Below the pieces are notes generated by a model, which was not told the DNA's origin, ran no database searches, and saw nothing but the letters and a program-made list of their open reading frames with translations. A stretch of 64,000 nucleotides of DNA from contig CAMOIE010000013.1 of assembly GCA_946615905.1 (NCBI GenBank), forward strand, positions 28,555 through 92,554. Direction: 5' to 3'. Below, in pieces: positions 1-8,619 of the stretch; the stretch's first letter is position 1; the number at the start of each line of letters is the position of its first letter. Source of the DNA: an uncultured Treponema sp. (GTDB lineage: Bacteria > Spirochaetota > Spirochaetia > Treponematales > Treponemataceae). The position numbers and the translations under genes are program-made.

Positions 1-2091
1 AATGCCAGAATCCACTGTGCCATGCTGAATAAATTCCTTTTGAAAAATCTGGATGACGGTGAAAAAACTGAAAAGTCTGACGACCCGCCACAAGCGAAGG
101 ATATTGTTTATTCCTATGTCGCAAGGCAAATCCTTGAAATCCGAAAAAAATGCTTCTCCACCGGAGAAAAATTTAATTTTTCAAGCATAGCGATTTTGGA
201 CAAGTCCCGGACTAACCGAAAATACATGGCCAAATGGCTTAACGCTTACGGAATTCCTTTTGACTTGGACCAGAACTCAGAGCTTTTTTCCGATGGGCCG
301 ATAAACGATATTTACAACATTCTCCGTCTTTGCGTTTACCCTGATGACAAAATCGCCTACGCGTCTTTTTTAGCTTCCCCTTTTGCGGGGCTTTCTGTTG
401 AAGAGGTGGAAAATATTTTGGCAGGCGGTCAATTCGGAACTGAGAAGGTGAAATTTGATGCCGCATGTTCTTTCCTAGACGAAATCAGGGAATCCGCCTT
501 TTCAAAAGACCTTGCCTCGACGATTTCAGACCTTTGGTATGGCCGTGGCTATTATTTTGAGACTATGATGAATAAAAAGGCCCGCCAACAGGCAGAGGCA
601 TTTGACCTCCTATTTGAGATTGCCCGTCAGGCTGATGAAAACGGCAAGAGCCTTCCCTGGTTTGTGGACCAATTGGCCTTGCTAAAAGCAGAGGAGGAGA
701 CTTCATTTTCTGGTAAAGATGTCGACATGGACGCGAAGGAAGTTTCTTTTCCACTTGAAAAAGAAGATGCTGTTCAAATAATGACAATCCACAAAAGCAA
801 GGGCTTGCAGTTTGATTATGTATTCGTCCTCGGTTGTACGGAGGTTCATGCCAAGGGGAATCGGGAGAACTTCCTGTTCGATAAATTCTCAGGACTTTCC
901 TTAAAAAATCCAGAGACAAACGAGAATCTTTTTAAAATCCTTCATAAGGATTTGTCAGAAAAGCAAGATTTGGCTGAATTCCGCAGACTTCTTTACGTCG
1001 CATTGACAAGGGCTATTCATGAAGTTTATATTTGCGGACTTTGGAACGTAAATCTTGACGATGAGAAAAAGGGGGGAGAAGATTCTGACTTTCACGTGGT
1101 TGAAAAACTTGTCAAAGAATATTATGTGGATTCTTTGACAGCCCCAGACTTTGCCATGCAGCCAGACGGGGAACTAGACTTCACGTTTGTCGAGGGGGCT
1201 CCTTTTGATTATCTTTCATTGAAGACTACTCCGTATCAGGCTGAAGAAAAAGATGACATTTCAAAAAAAGTTTTCCAGAAGATGGAAAATTTATTTTTGC
1301 CGGGAAACCACATGTCCGTTGAGGAGCTGGAAGGCCAATATTCCCGTTTGACCCCAAGTTCCTTGGAAAATTCTCAGGTTGCTATAGTGTCCCTTTCTGA
1401 GGCTGAAAAAAAAGCCGGTGAAAAATTTAGTGGAATTGAAAAACTGCTTGAAAAATATAAAAGTCCAGCGGAATCTGATGTTAGTGAAGGTTTAGACTCA
1501 TTTGAAAAATCAGGAGAAAGTCAAAATCCCGACACTGAGGATGAAAGTTTTGATTCGAATGTTTTTGATGCTGGGGCCTTCGGAACTTTGGTGCATTCTT
1601 GCCTTGAGGCGACTGTCAAAGGAATCAATCTTGGCGATTTTAATATTCCCCTTTCTGCCTATAAAAACGTGGAAAGCACCGAGGACAGGCGGCAGATAAA
1701 GGACTTTTGCAATCAAATGGCAGAGATTTTCTTTTCTTCTGACGAAGGAAAAGCCCTTTTGGCCTGTAAAAATGCAGGGGGCTTTGTAAAGGCAGAGTGG
1801 GCTTTTAAGACCGAAATCTTATTCCCTGCTTCTGCCGGCGGTCAGGAGGTCAAGGCTGGACTTTACACAGGTTCAATTGATTTGATCTATCAAAATCCTG
1901 ACGGAACTTATTCCATTGTGGATTATAAATCGGATTTGAACGTAAAGCCCGAAAAATATTACGGACAGCAGTATGTCTACAGACTTGCTGCTGCCCGCCT
2001 TCTTGGCCTGTCTGATGAAGAGGCTGCTGAAAAAATAAAATGCAGGCTCTTTTTCCTCCGCTACGGAAAATCAGTCTTATGCGGCTTTTGA
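1..2091 (+). CDS. addA: AddA/RecB-type helicase-nuclease, C-terminal part (5' end outside window)
   Basis: The frame is open from base 1, so the N-terminal part with the Walker A motif lies upstream of the window. About 260 visible codons in is helicase motif V (TIHKSKGLQFDYVFVLG), followed by motif VI (RRLLYVALTRA), as in UvrD/Rep superfamily 1 helicases. The C-terminal third has a PD-(D/E)XK nuclease: GSIDLIY, then VDYKSD, then a QxxxY-like QQYVY. This order (SF1B helicase then RecB-family nuclease) is that of AddA or RecB, which process double-strand ends for RecA loading. A Ser/Glu/Asp-rich linker (about nt 1400-1560) separates the two. The last 15 bases overlap the convergent trpGD gene. 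AddA versus RecB cannot be settled without the missing part and the partner subunit. Confidence 0.85.
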   Translation, partial: NARIHCAMLNKFLLKNLDDGEKTEKSDDPPQAKDIVYSYVARQILEIRKKCFSTGEKFNFSSIAILDKSRTNRKYMAKWLNAYGIPFDLDQNSELFSDGPINDIYNILRLCVYPDDKIAYASFLASPFAGLSVEEVENILAGGQFGTEKVKFDAACSFLDEIRESAFSKDLASTISDLWYGRGYYFETMMNKKARQQAEAFDLLFEIARQADENGKSLPWFVDQLALLKAEEETSFSGKDVDMDAKEVSFPLEKEDAVQIMTIHKSKGLQFDYVFVLGCTEVHAKGNRENFLFDKFSGLSLKNPETNENLFKILHKDLSEKQDLAEFRRLLYVALTRAIHEVYICGLWNVNLDDEKKGGEDSDFHVVEKLVKEYYVDSLTAPDFAMQPDGELDFTFVEGAPFDYLSLKTTPYQAEEKDDISKKVFQKMENLFLPGNHMSVEELEGQYSRLTPSSLENSQVAIVSLSEAEKKAGEKFSGIEKLLEKYKSPAESDVSEGLDSFEKSGESQNPDTEDESFDSNVFDAGAFGTLVHSCLEATVKGINLGDFNIPLSAYKNVESTEDRRQIKDFCNQMAEIFFSSDEGKALLACKNAGGFVKAEWAFKTEILFPASAGGQEVKAGLYTGSIDLIYQNPDGTYSIVDYKSDLNVKPEKYYGQQYVYRLAAARLLGLSDEEAAEKIKCRLFFLRYGKSVLCGF

Positions 2092-3717
2092 GCTTGAGCC
2101 TGGTGCCGGTTTTGGTGGCAGGCTGTTGCTTTCCGCCTGAATCTGGGCGATTTTTTCCTTTGTCTTGCCTGAGTCGATCGCTGAGAGTGCCATGTCGTAG
2201 CCTTCCTTGATTGTCTTTGCCTTTCCAGCAAGATAGAGGAGGGCACCCGTGTTCAATCCAACCGCCGCCCTGATTGCGGGCCGCCCCTTGCCCTCAAGAA
2301 TATCTTTTGCAAGTGCCGCGTTGTCCCCGCCTGTTCCTCCGAGCAAATCTTCTTCCTTCATTCCGCTGATTCCGAATTTTTCCGGGTCTATCGTGTAGCG
2401 GTATTCCTTTCCATCCTCGTTAATCTGGAAAACGTCTGTCACCGCGCAGGGGGAAATCTCGTCATAGCCGTCCCTTGAGCACACAGTCATGACCCTCTTC
2501 GCTCCGAGTGATTTCGCGGCGCGGGCATAGTCCTCAAGCAAATCCTTTGAATAAACTCCGAGAACCTCATATTCCGCTCCAGCCGGGTTTAAAAGCGGTC
2601 CCATGACATTGAAAATCGTTTTGATTCCCAAGGCTTTTCTTACAGGACCTGCGAAACGCATTGCCGCATGGTAGACCGGAGCCATCAAAAAGACGAAGCC
2701 TGTTTTTTTCAGCTGGTCGGCTGATTTTGCCGGATTGTTGTCGATTTTGATTCCCATGTTCTCAAAAAAGTCCGCCGCCCCTGATTTTGATGAGACTGCC
2801 CTGTTTCCATGCTTTGCGACAGAAAGTCCGCAGCTGGCCGCAGTCAGTGCGCTCAATGATGAAATGTTGAAGGATTTCTTTCCGTCTCCCCCTGTTCCGA
2901 CTATTTCCGCCAGTCCTCTTGATTCCATCGGGAATGGTGTTTTTTTAGAAAGAAGTGTTTTTGCAAAGCCCGCCATTTCCCCCGCGCTAGGAAGCCCGTT
3001 TGCCGCCATTGCCGTCAGCACCGCCGCCATGACTTTTTCGTCCATCGTGCCGTCAGTAAGCGAGTCAGCGAAAAAGGCCGCCTGTTCTTCTGTAAGGTGC
3101 TTGCCTGAAAGCAGCTGATTTAAATATTCGGAAACGTTCATGTTTTCCCTCCTGTAGTGCAAGAATGCAGCAAAAATATTGTCGCCGTCCTCTGACGCGA
3201 TTGACTCCGGGTGAAACTGGACACCCTCGATGACGTATTTTTTGTGGCGGATTCCCATGATGTCACCGTCAGATGATTTTGCGGTCACCTCAAAATCAGA
3301 GGAAAGAGTCTTCTCGTCAATCACAAGTGAATGATAGCGGGTGTAAGTCCCCGTAAGACCTGTGATTCTGAAAAGCCCTCTGCCGTCAGTCTTCATGTCC
3401 TCTACGATTCCGTGGCGGATATGCTTTGCGTTGATTATTTTCGCCCCGAAAGCCGCTCCGATTGCCTGATGCCCCAGACAGATTCCAAGAATCGGGAGCT
3501 TTCCTGCAAAATGGCGGATTGCCTCCACAGAGATTCCCGCTTCCTCCGGTCTTCCAGGCCCCGGCCCTACAACCAGGCATTCGGGCTTTGCGTTTTCTAT
3601 CTCAGCGACAGATGTCTCCTCGCTTCTGAAAACCCTGACTTCCTTTCCGCTGACCCGCTCAAGGTCCTGCACTATGTTGAACGTGAACGAATCCTTGTTG
3701 TCGATGAATGCGATCAT
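2077..3717 (-). CDS. trpGD: TrpG-TrpD fusion: anthranilate synthase amidotransferase / anthranilate phosphoribosyltransferase
   Basis: Residues 1-190 are a class I glutamine amidotransferase. The oxyanion/nucleophile loop is GICLGHQAIG with Cys80, and the His-Glu pair sits in GVQFHPES. It supplies ammonia to TrpE. From about residue 193 (MNVSEYLNQLL) an anthranilate phosphoribosyltransferase follows, with the PRPP loop GTGGDGKKSFNIS and KHGNRAVSSKSGAADFFE; it makes N-phosphoribosyl-anthranilate. The fusion order matches the known enterobacterial TrpGD. A strong SD (AAGGAGGAG) precedes the ATG. The gene lies 42 nt after trpE and is probably cotranscribed with it. Its 3' end overlaps the convergent addA by 15 bp. 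No other trp genes lie in the window, so this operon covers only the first two steps. Confidence 0.95.
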   Translation of the reverse strand: MIAFIDNKDSFTFNIVQDLERVSGKEVRVFRSEETSVAEIENAKPECLVVGPGPGRPEEAGISVEAIRHFAGKLPILGICLGHQAIGAAFGAKIINAKHIRHGIVEDMKTDGRGLFRITGLTGTYTRYHSLVIDEKTLSSDFEVTAKSSDGDIMGIRHKKYVIEGVQFHPESIASEDGDNIFAAFLHYRRENMNVSEYLNQLLSGKHLTEEQAAFFADSLTDGTMDEKVMAAVLTAMAANGLPSAGEMAGFAKTLLSKKTPFPMESRGLAEIVGTGGDGKKSFNISSLSALTAASCGLSVAKHGNRAVSSKSGAADFFENMGIKIDNNPAKSADQLKKTGFVFLMAPVYHAAMRFAGPVRKALGIKTIFNVMGPLLNPAGAEYEVLGVYSKDLLEDYARAAKSLGAKRVMTVCSRDGYDEISPCAVTDVFQINEDGKEYRYTIDPEKFGISGMKEEDLLGGTGGDNAALAKDILEGKGRPAIRAAVGLNTGALLYLAGKAKTIKEGYDMALSAIDSGKTKEKIAQIQAESNSLPPKPAPGSSSKAA

Positions 3718-3751
3718 TTTTCTCCTCCTTATAAAGCCTGCAACTGCATAT

Positions 3752-3781
3752 GATAAAAATTACACGGAAGTAATTTTTATC
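3752..3781 (-). promoter_or_regulatory. Perfect AT-rich hairpin spanning the trpE stop codon
   Basis: A 12-bp perfect inverted repeat (GATAAAAATTAC / GTAATTTTTATC, 6-nt loop) covers the trpE stop codon and part of the 42-nt gap before trpGD. It is AT-rich and has no U-tract, so a classic terminator is unlikely. It could be an mRNA-processing or stability element, or could tune trpE/trpGD coupling. Confidence 0.5.
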
Positions 3782-5283
3782 ATGCCTCCTTGTGAAGGCA
3801 CGTCTCCTTCCAATACAGAGCGAAGCGCCCTGAGTTTTTCATTTGTCTCTTCCCATTCCCTGTCTGCGTCTGAGTCGTAGACGATTCCGCCTCCGGCCTG
3901 GAGGGTCCAGACTTTTCCCTGCTTCATGGCGCAGCGGATTGCAATGCAAAAGTCCAAGTCCCCGTTTGACTGTATGTAGCCCACGGCCCCGGCATAAAAA
4001 CGCCGCTTGATTTTCTCAAGACCGGACAGAATCTCAATCGCGGAAATCTTCGGCGCACCAGAGACAGTTCCCGCCGGAAATGCCGACCGCAGGACTTGTA
4101 TACCTTTTACTCCTTCTTTCACCTGACCTTTAACATCGCTGACTATGTGCATGACATGGCTGAAATATTCAACGTCCATAAATCGCTCGACTTCCACGGA
4201 TGCGTTCTTGCAGACCCTGCCAAGGTCGTTTCTGGCCAAGTCAACAAGCATCAGGTGTTCGGCGCATTCTTTTTTGTTGGCCAAAAGCTCTGTCTTAAGG
4301 ATTTCGTCCTCTGCGGAATTTTTCCCCCGCCGTCTTGTTCCTGCTATCGGGCGGATTGATGCGATTCCGTCTCTCACGCGGACAAGGCTTTCAGGCGAGG
4401 AGCCGACCAGCTGCCTGTCCCCGAAGTCTATGTAGAGCAAATATGGAGACGGATTTACAGAGCGGAGCCTGCGGTAAATCTCAAGGGCTGAGTTTCCGCA
4501 CTCAAGCTGTAGTCTTCTTGACGGAACCGCCTGCAGCAAGTCTCCCTTGATGATTCTCTTTTTGATTTCCTCGACTTTTTCCTTGTACTCACGCTCGCTT
4601 TGCTCAAGATTCGTGATTGTTCTAACGCTCTCAGCTTTTTCCGGTGGCGCAAGATATGAGAAGTCCATGTCGTTAAGGCGGCCTTTAAGTTTTTCCACCG
4701 CCTCCTGCAAGTCAATCTGATGCTCGTTGTAGTTGAGGGCGAAAACGTGGAGCTTTTCCGTAAAATGGTCAAAGATAATGTAGATGTGCCCGGCGATGAA
4801 CTCGCTTTCTGGAATGTGAAGCTCGTCGGTCTGGGTCTGCAAGGTGATTGTGTCGCAGCGGGCGCAAAACTCGTATGAGAGATATCCCAGTCCTGAAGCT
4901 GGAACCGGGATTGTGTTTGCGGCTGTGGAACCGTTTTCCGTTTTTATTTTGGACAGGTCGTTTTGTCCGGCCACATAGAGCAGGGCGTCCAGAATGTCGG
5001 TCTTGTGGAGTTGCTGGCTTCCGGGCGCGATTTTTTCCCCGTCAGTGTTTTCCTGGGAAAATGGCAGTCGGCGGCCGTCAATTAAAAATGCGATTCCCTC
5101 ATCGTCCTGGACTATATGGAAGGCTTCCTCTGTCATCAAGATAGAATAGCGTTCCTTGCCCCTTGAAAAAGAGGCTGACTCCAAAATTGCCTTTGCGCCG
5201 ATTTTTCTCGCCAGTGAGAAGGGCGTGTATCTGTCGCATGGAAGTGAAAAATAAATTGAATCGTTTCTAGTTGTCATAGTCAT
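3760..5283 (-). CDS. trpE: Anthranilate synthase component I
   Basis: TrpE converts chorismate and ammonia to anthranilate, with TrpG supplying ammonia. The C-terminal chorismate-binding domain shows the usual blocks: IKKRIIKGDLLQAVPSRR, PSPYLLYIDFGDRQLVGSSPESLVRV, IRPIAGTRRRG, VDLARNDLGRV and FPAGTVSGAPKI. The frame stays open upstream to 5343, but that part is promoter sequence: the operators and the -10/-35 boxes lie there. The likely start is the ATG at 5283 (MTMTTRND), or the next in-frame ATG at 5277. It is preceded by a GAGAG-type SD that lies inside the proximal palindrome. Protein length is about 507 residues, normal for TrpE. Confidence 0.95.
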   Translation of the reverse strand: MTMTTRNDSIYFSLPCDRYTPFSLARKIGAKAILESASFSRGKERYSILMTEEAFHIVQDDEGIAFLIDGRRLPFSQENTDGEKIAPGSQQLHKTDILDALLYVAGQNDLSKIKTENGSTAANTIPVPASGLGYLSYEFCARCDTITLQTQTDELHIPESEFIAGHIYIIFDHFTEKLHVFALNYNEHQIDLQEAVEKLKGRLNDMDFSYLAPPEKAESVRTITNLEQSEREYKEKVEEIKKRIIKGDLLQAVPSRRLQLECGNSALEIYRRLRSVNPSPYLLYIDFGDRQLVGSSPESLVRVRDGIASIRPIAGTRRRGKNSAEDEILKTELLANKKECAEHLMLVDLARNDLGRVCKNASVEVERFMDVEYFSHVMHIVSDVKGQVKEGVKGIQVLRSAFPAGTVSGAPKISAIEILSGLEKIKRRFYAGAVGYIQSNGDLDFCIAIRCAMKQGKVWTLQAGGGIVYDSDADREWEETNEKLRALRSVLEGDVPSQGGMIKITSV

Positions 5284-5287
5284 CTCT

Positions 5288-5341
5288 GTTTCTCTCAATA
5301 GAAACAGAATACCCTTTAAATTTGTTTCTGTCAATAGAAAC
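5288..5341 (-). promoter_or_regulatory. trpE promoter with two palindromic operators
   Basis: On the minus strand TTGACA (5334-5329), a 17-nt spacer and TATTCT (5311-5306) form a near-consensus promoter. Two 18-bp palindromes of form GTTTCTNTCAATAGAAAC (plus strand) lie at 5288-5305 and 5324-5341, centred 36 bp apart. The distal one contains the -35 box. The proximal one follows the -10 box directly and covers the predicted start site and SD. The predicted leader is only about 10-15 nt, so attenuation is excluded and repression by a dimeric protein is the simplest reading. The repressor is unidentified. Confidence 0.8.
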
Positions 5342-5405
5342 ATTGAAAAAGTTTTTATTTTTACTGTTAAAATTGAAATAGTGTGATAAAATATAAAAGG
5401 ATAAT

Positions 5406-7184
5406 ATGGAATATATCGTTAAAAATCTGAGCGCACGCTTGGATAAAAAATTATGTATAGTTCCATCTGACTCGACAAAAGATTTTCTCGCCTATTTTGA
5501 TTATCAATGTGATTGTATTACGGATTTTGTGCTTGAAAGTGAACGTGACCGTTTTATAAAGCTTGTGAACGGCAGCGAGGACGGAAGGTCTGACGTTTTT
5601 CGCCTTTTGAGGAATACCGGGGAGTACCGCTACAATTTCGTCTCAATCCGCAATGTGAAAGATGATGAGGGGCTTCCCGCATCAAGACTCCGCCTTTTTG
5701 ACATCTATGATGCGATTGAATTCGCCAGGTTTTCTGAGGACAGCGGCCGGTCTTTGCGGACGGTTTTGAGCATCACGAACGAGCATCTTTTTTCTTATGA
5801 CGTTGAGAAGGATTTGTTTACCATTATCCGCTACAATCAGGGGCATGAGTTGGTCTCCTACAAGATGACCTTGGAAAAATGGATTGACCAGGTTCAAAAG
5901 GACGGCTTTGTTGAGAAAGATCAGCTCAAGCAGTTGGAGCTTTTGCGCTGGAATCTTATTGACAACGGTCTTGCCGTGAGTTTTTCTGTTAAAATCAAAA
6001 GCTCTCTAAGGACTGGCGGGACTTCAAAGGAAAATCTTCGTATAATCGGCATACGGCACAGGGCACGGGAGGGAATTTTCGTGATAGGCCGCATTGTCCC
6101 CGATGAGACCTACAAGTCCGCGAACATCTCGAACATACTGATGGACGAAATATACCGGGACAGCCTGACAAGGGTCTACAATAAAAAGGCGATTACAGCT
6201 TTCGTTCACAGGCGGCTGAATTCCGGTCTGCCAGACAGTTTTGCGCTTGCGATTATCGATCTGGATTTTTTTAAACAGGTGAACGACCGTTTTGGCCATC
6301 TTATCGGCGACCGGGTTATAGAGAGAACTGCGAAAGCCATAAAGGAAACCATCGGTGATGACGGGACAATCGGAAGGTTCGGCGGCGACGAATTCATGGT
6401 CATCTTGAATGATGTCGCCAATGAGCAGGTTTTGAGGGGAAATCTGCGGGCCATACTCCTCGGAGTCCGGCGGGAATTTTTGGGAGCCTTTGAGGGAATC
6501 TCCTTGACCTGCTCCATAGGCTGCTCTGTTTATCCTCTGAACGGTACGACTTATGAGGATCTTTTCAAGAAGGCAGACTTCTGCCTCTACCGGGCGAAAA
6601 ACAAGGGGCGAGACCGCTATGTTTTCTTTCGAGACGAGCTTCATTTGGAGTCTTTCCTTGACTGGTCTGGAGCAGATCGCAAGCTTATCCGTTTTGAGAC
6701 TCAGGAGACTCAGCTTTTGCGCTGCATGACCAACTATGTCAGGGACTTGAAGAACAATCCCAAGGAGGCTGCTGCCTCTGCCTTGAAGTATATGATTGAG
6801 GTCACAGGTGCGGACTCCATTTCTGTCTATATCGGGCAAAATTTAAAGAGAATCCTTTTCTCTGGCAACCGGCGGCCGGAATTTGAGAATGTCTCTTATA
6901 TCCGTGACTCCTCATTTTTGGAGGCTTTGGGCGAAAAATCCTATGTGGACATTGACTTTCCACAGGACATTGAAAAGCTTCCAGACGGCAAATTCAAGGA
7001 GGCCCTGCAAGACCGGGGAACTGTCTCCTCGATTCAATGCATCGTGGGCACGAGGGAATCTCTTTTAGGACTTGTCTCAGTCGACAAAATCAAGAATCCT
7101 GCCCAGTGGGCGGACTACGAGATAAACGGAACTGTTTTGTTCGCCTCCGCTCTGAGTTTAATTGATTTAAAAGATTTGCAATAA
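5406..7184 (+). CDS. Diguanylate cyclase (GGDEF) with N-terminal sensory region and C-terminal GAF-like region
   Basis: The central GGDEF domain (about residues 240-405) has DLDFFKQVNDRFGHLIGD and the intact signature GRFGGDEFMVIL, so it should make c-di-GMP from two GTP. The RxxD product-inhibition site normally found five residues before GGDEF is absent (GDDG at that place), so feedback inhibition through the I-site is not expected. The first ~230 residues look like one or two PAS-like sensory units, by position rather than motif. The last ~170 residues resemble a GAF domain. No transmembrane segment is seen, so the protein is probably cytosolic. An AAAGGA SD precedes the ATG. It is divergent from trpE and heads the signalling cluster that follows. 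Confidence 0.85.
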   Translation: MEYIVKNLSARLDKKLCIVPSDSTKDFLAYFDYQCDCITDFVLESERDRFIKLVNGSEDGRSDVFRLLRNTGEYRYNFVSIRNVKDDEGLPASRLRLFDIYDAIEFARFSEDSGRSLRTVLSITNEHLFSYDVEKDLFTIIRYNQGHELVSYKMTLEKWIDQVQKDGFVEKDQLKQLELLRWNLIDNGLAVSFSVKIKSSLRTGGTSKENLRIIGIRHRAREGIFVIGRIVPDETYKSANISNILMDEIYRDSLTRVYNKKAITAFVHRRLNSGLPDSFALAIIDLDFFKQVNDRFGHLIGDRVIERTAKAIKETIGDDGTIGRFGGDEFMVILNDVANEQVLRGNLRAILLGVRREFLGAFEGISLTCSIGCSVYPLNGTTYEDLFKKADFCLYRAKNKGRDRYVFFRDELHLESFLDWSGADRKLIRFETQETQLLRCMTNYVRDLKNNPKEAAASALKYMIEVTGADSISVYIGQNLKRILFSGNRRPEFENVSYIRDSSFLEALGEKSYVDIDFPQDIEKLPDGKFKEALQDRGTVSSIQCIVGTRESLLGLVSVDKIKNPAQWADYEINGTVLFASALSLIDLKDLQ

Positions 7185-7205
7185 TGGCCTCAAGGGGGAT
7201 ATAAT
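7176..7205 (+). promoter_or_regulatory. Promoter of the FHA gene, predicted leaderless
   Basis: TTGCAA (7176-7181), 18-nt spacer, then consensus TATAAT (7200-7205) ending exactly 6 nt before the ATG at 7212. Transcription should start at or within a base or two of the start codon. A G-rich stretch (7194-7198) could act as a distant SD for read-through transcripts. Confidence 0.6.
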
Positions 7206-7211
7206 AAGACC

Positions 7212-7556
7212 ATGCAAGACACAACAATCGTAACAAGCAGCCCGATCGGGCAGCACCTTGAAAAAATTGCTGACACAAAAGACGTGTCATATTTGATGTT
7301 CAACAAGAAAAAAATCAATCTTGTCGCAAAAATGACCATAGGCCGCGATCCTACCAGCGACATCGTGGTTGACAACAAGCTTGTCAGCCGCCACCATGCG
7401 TTGATTCAGAAAATCCGTGACGTTTTCTTCATCAAGGATGAGGGGTCTACAAACGGAACTTTCTTGAACGGGTCAAGAATCCCCAACGACAAATACGTGA
7501 AGCTCAACCCAGGTGACAAAGTTACTCTGGGATCTGTCAGCCTGATTTTCTCTTAA
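7212..7556 (+). CDS. FHA-domain protein (phosphothreonine-binding)
   Basis: This 114-residue protein is essentially one forkhead-associated domain. The phosphopeptide-binding loops are clear: GRDPTSDIVV, then SRHHALI, then DEGSTNGTFLNG. FHA domains bind phosphothreonine and usually work with Ser/Thr kinases, and a kinase gene lies 1 kb downstream. The first ~35 residues form a short tail containing TIVTSSP, which could be a phospho-acceptor as in GarA-type proteins; this is inference. Only 15 nt separate it from the next gene, so they are likely cotranscribed. Confidence 0.88.
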   Translation: MQDTTIVTSSPIGQHLEKIADTKDVSYLMFNKKKINLVAKMTIGRDPTSDIVVDNKLVSRHHALIQKIRDVFFIKDEGSTNGTFLNGSRIPNDKYVKLNPGDKVTLGSVSLIFS

Positions 7557-7571
7557 AAAAAAGGCTGGCCT

Positions 7572-8603
7572 TTGAATTCCCTCAGTGAAAAGCTCAAGAT
7601 ATTTGCCTCAGCGTCAAGCCTTCCGGAGCATGATGACTTGCTTTCCTCCGCGGATTCCTGTATCTCCGTGCTGGAAAGCGAGTCTGCCGTTTACCGGCCG
7701 AAGGACAGGAACTCGAAGCCCGGCGGCCTGCTGGATTTTACCGGGGAAAAGTCCACGTGCAAAAATATTCCGGTAATCATCGTGCCGGACTTGCATGCGA
7801 GAGCTTATTTTTTGCAGCATATTTTAGACTTCAAGCCTCAGATTCCCTCAAACCCGGAAAGGCTCTCTGTCTTCGAACTTTTGGAGCGGGGAAAAATCGC
7901 CATTGTCTGCGTGGGAGACCTCTTTCATTCCGAAAAACGCGGGATGAGGCGGTGGTTTGCCGCGTGGGACAAGCACGACCGGGGAAATTATGAGAGTCCT
8001 GAGATAACGGACGAGATGAAGGAGAATCTTTCCCTTCTTGAGATGGTCTTTACCTTGAAGACAGAATTCCCGACCCATTTTCACTTTTTGAAGGGAAACC
8101 ACGAGAATGTCTTGAACACGGAGGGGCGGGGCGACCATCCCTTCTGCAAATTCGCCGCCGAGGGGGAGATGGTCTACGACTTTATGAGCGACCACTATGG
8201 CGATGCCCTGATTCACGTGATCCGCTGCTGGGAGCTGGCTCTTCCGCTTGTGGCGGTCTTCCCAGAATTCATTGTCTCCCACGCCGAGCCTCGCAGGGCT
8301 TTCTCAAAAGATGAGATAGTCAACTGCTCTGAAAATCCTGATGTCGTGGACGGCCTTATCTGGACGGAAAATGACAGGGCTGAGGATGGCAGCGTTTTTG
8401 CCACGATGAAAAATCTTCTGCCCGGAAAAAACGCGGAAGCTGCCGTCTGGTTCGCAGGTCACAGACCCGTCCCAGAAAATTACGCTATGCGGCAAAATGG
8501 AAAATTCATTCAGTTCCACAATCCTGAAAAAGAAAACATCGCTCTGATTGTGCCTGGCCGGAAAATCGACCTTGACCGGGATATTTTGAGCGTAAACGCA
8601 TAA
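7572..8603 (+). CDS. Calcineurin-like metallophosphoesterase
   Basis: The motifs of the PPP/metallophosphatase family occur in order: VPDLHAR (DxH), VGDLFHS (GDxxx), KGNHEN (GNHE), SHAEP (metal-binding His) and AGHRPV (GHxP). This indicates a dinuclear-metal phosphatase. The only reasonable start is TTG at 7572, since the next ATG is far inside the catalytic domain. The gene lies between an FHA gene and a Ser/Thr kinase gene (16 nt before the kinase), so dephosphorylation of kinase targets is attractive. Bacterial kinase clusters more usually carry a PP2C phosphatase, so this pairing is less common. Substrate unknown; a nucleotide or diadenosine-polyphosphate substrate is also possible. Confidence 0.82.
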   Translation: MNSLSEKLKIFASASSLPEHDDLLSSADSCISVLESESAVYRPKDRNSKPGGLLDFTGEKSTCKNIPVIIVPDLHARAYFLQHILDFKPQIPSNPERLSVFELLERGKIAIVCVGDLFHSEKRGMRRWFAAWDKHDRGNYESPEITDEMKENLSLLEMVFTLKTEFPTHFHFLKGNHENVLNTEGRGDHPFCKFAAEGEMVYDFMSDHYGDALIHVIRCWELALPLVAVFPEFIVSHAEPRRAFSKDEIVNCSENPDVVDGLIWTENDRAEDGSVFATMKNLLPGKNAEAAVWFAGHRPVPENYAMRQNGKFIQFHNPEKENIALIVPGRKIDLDRDILSVNA

Positions 8604-8619
8604 TTTTAAGAGGAAAAAG

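Noticed and set aside
2077..2091. Convergent overlap of addA and trpGD as a sign of a frameshift or misassembly
   Set aside because: Both proteins end at normal family positions; small convergent overlaps also occur at nadE/mutL and at 56438-56456.
5288..5341. Two similar sequences at 36-bp spacing read as a mini CRISPR array
   Set aside because: Only two 18-bp palindromes, placed exactly on promoter elements, with no cas genes; operators explain them better.
5284..5343. Upstream start for trpE at 5343
   Set aside because: The extra 20 codons coincide with the promoter and two operators; family N-termini begin near 5283.
6024..6839. Minus-strand open frame (271 codons) opposite the diguanylate cyclase GGDEF domain
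   Set aside because: The plus frame carries GGDEF motifs; the antisense product shows no domain features.
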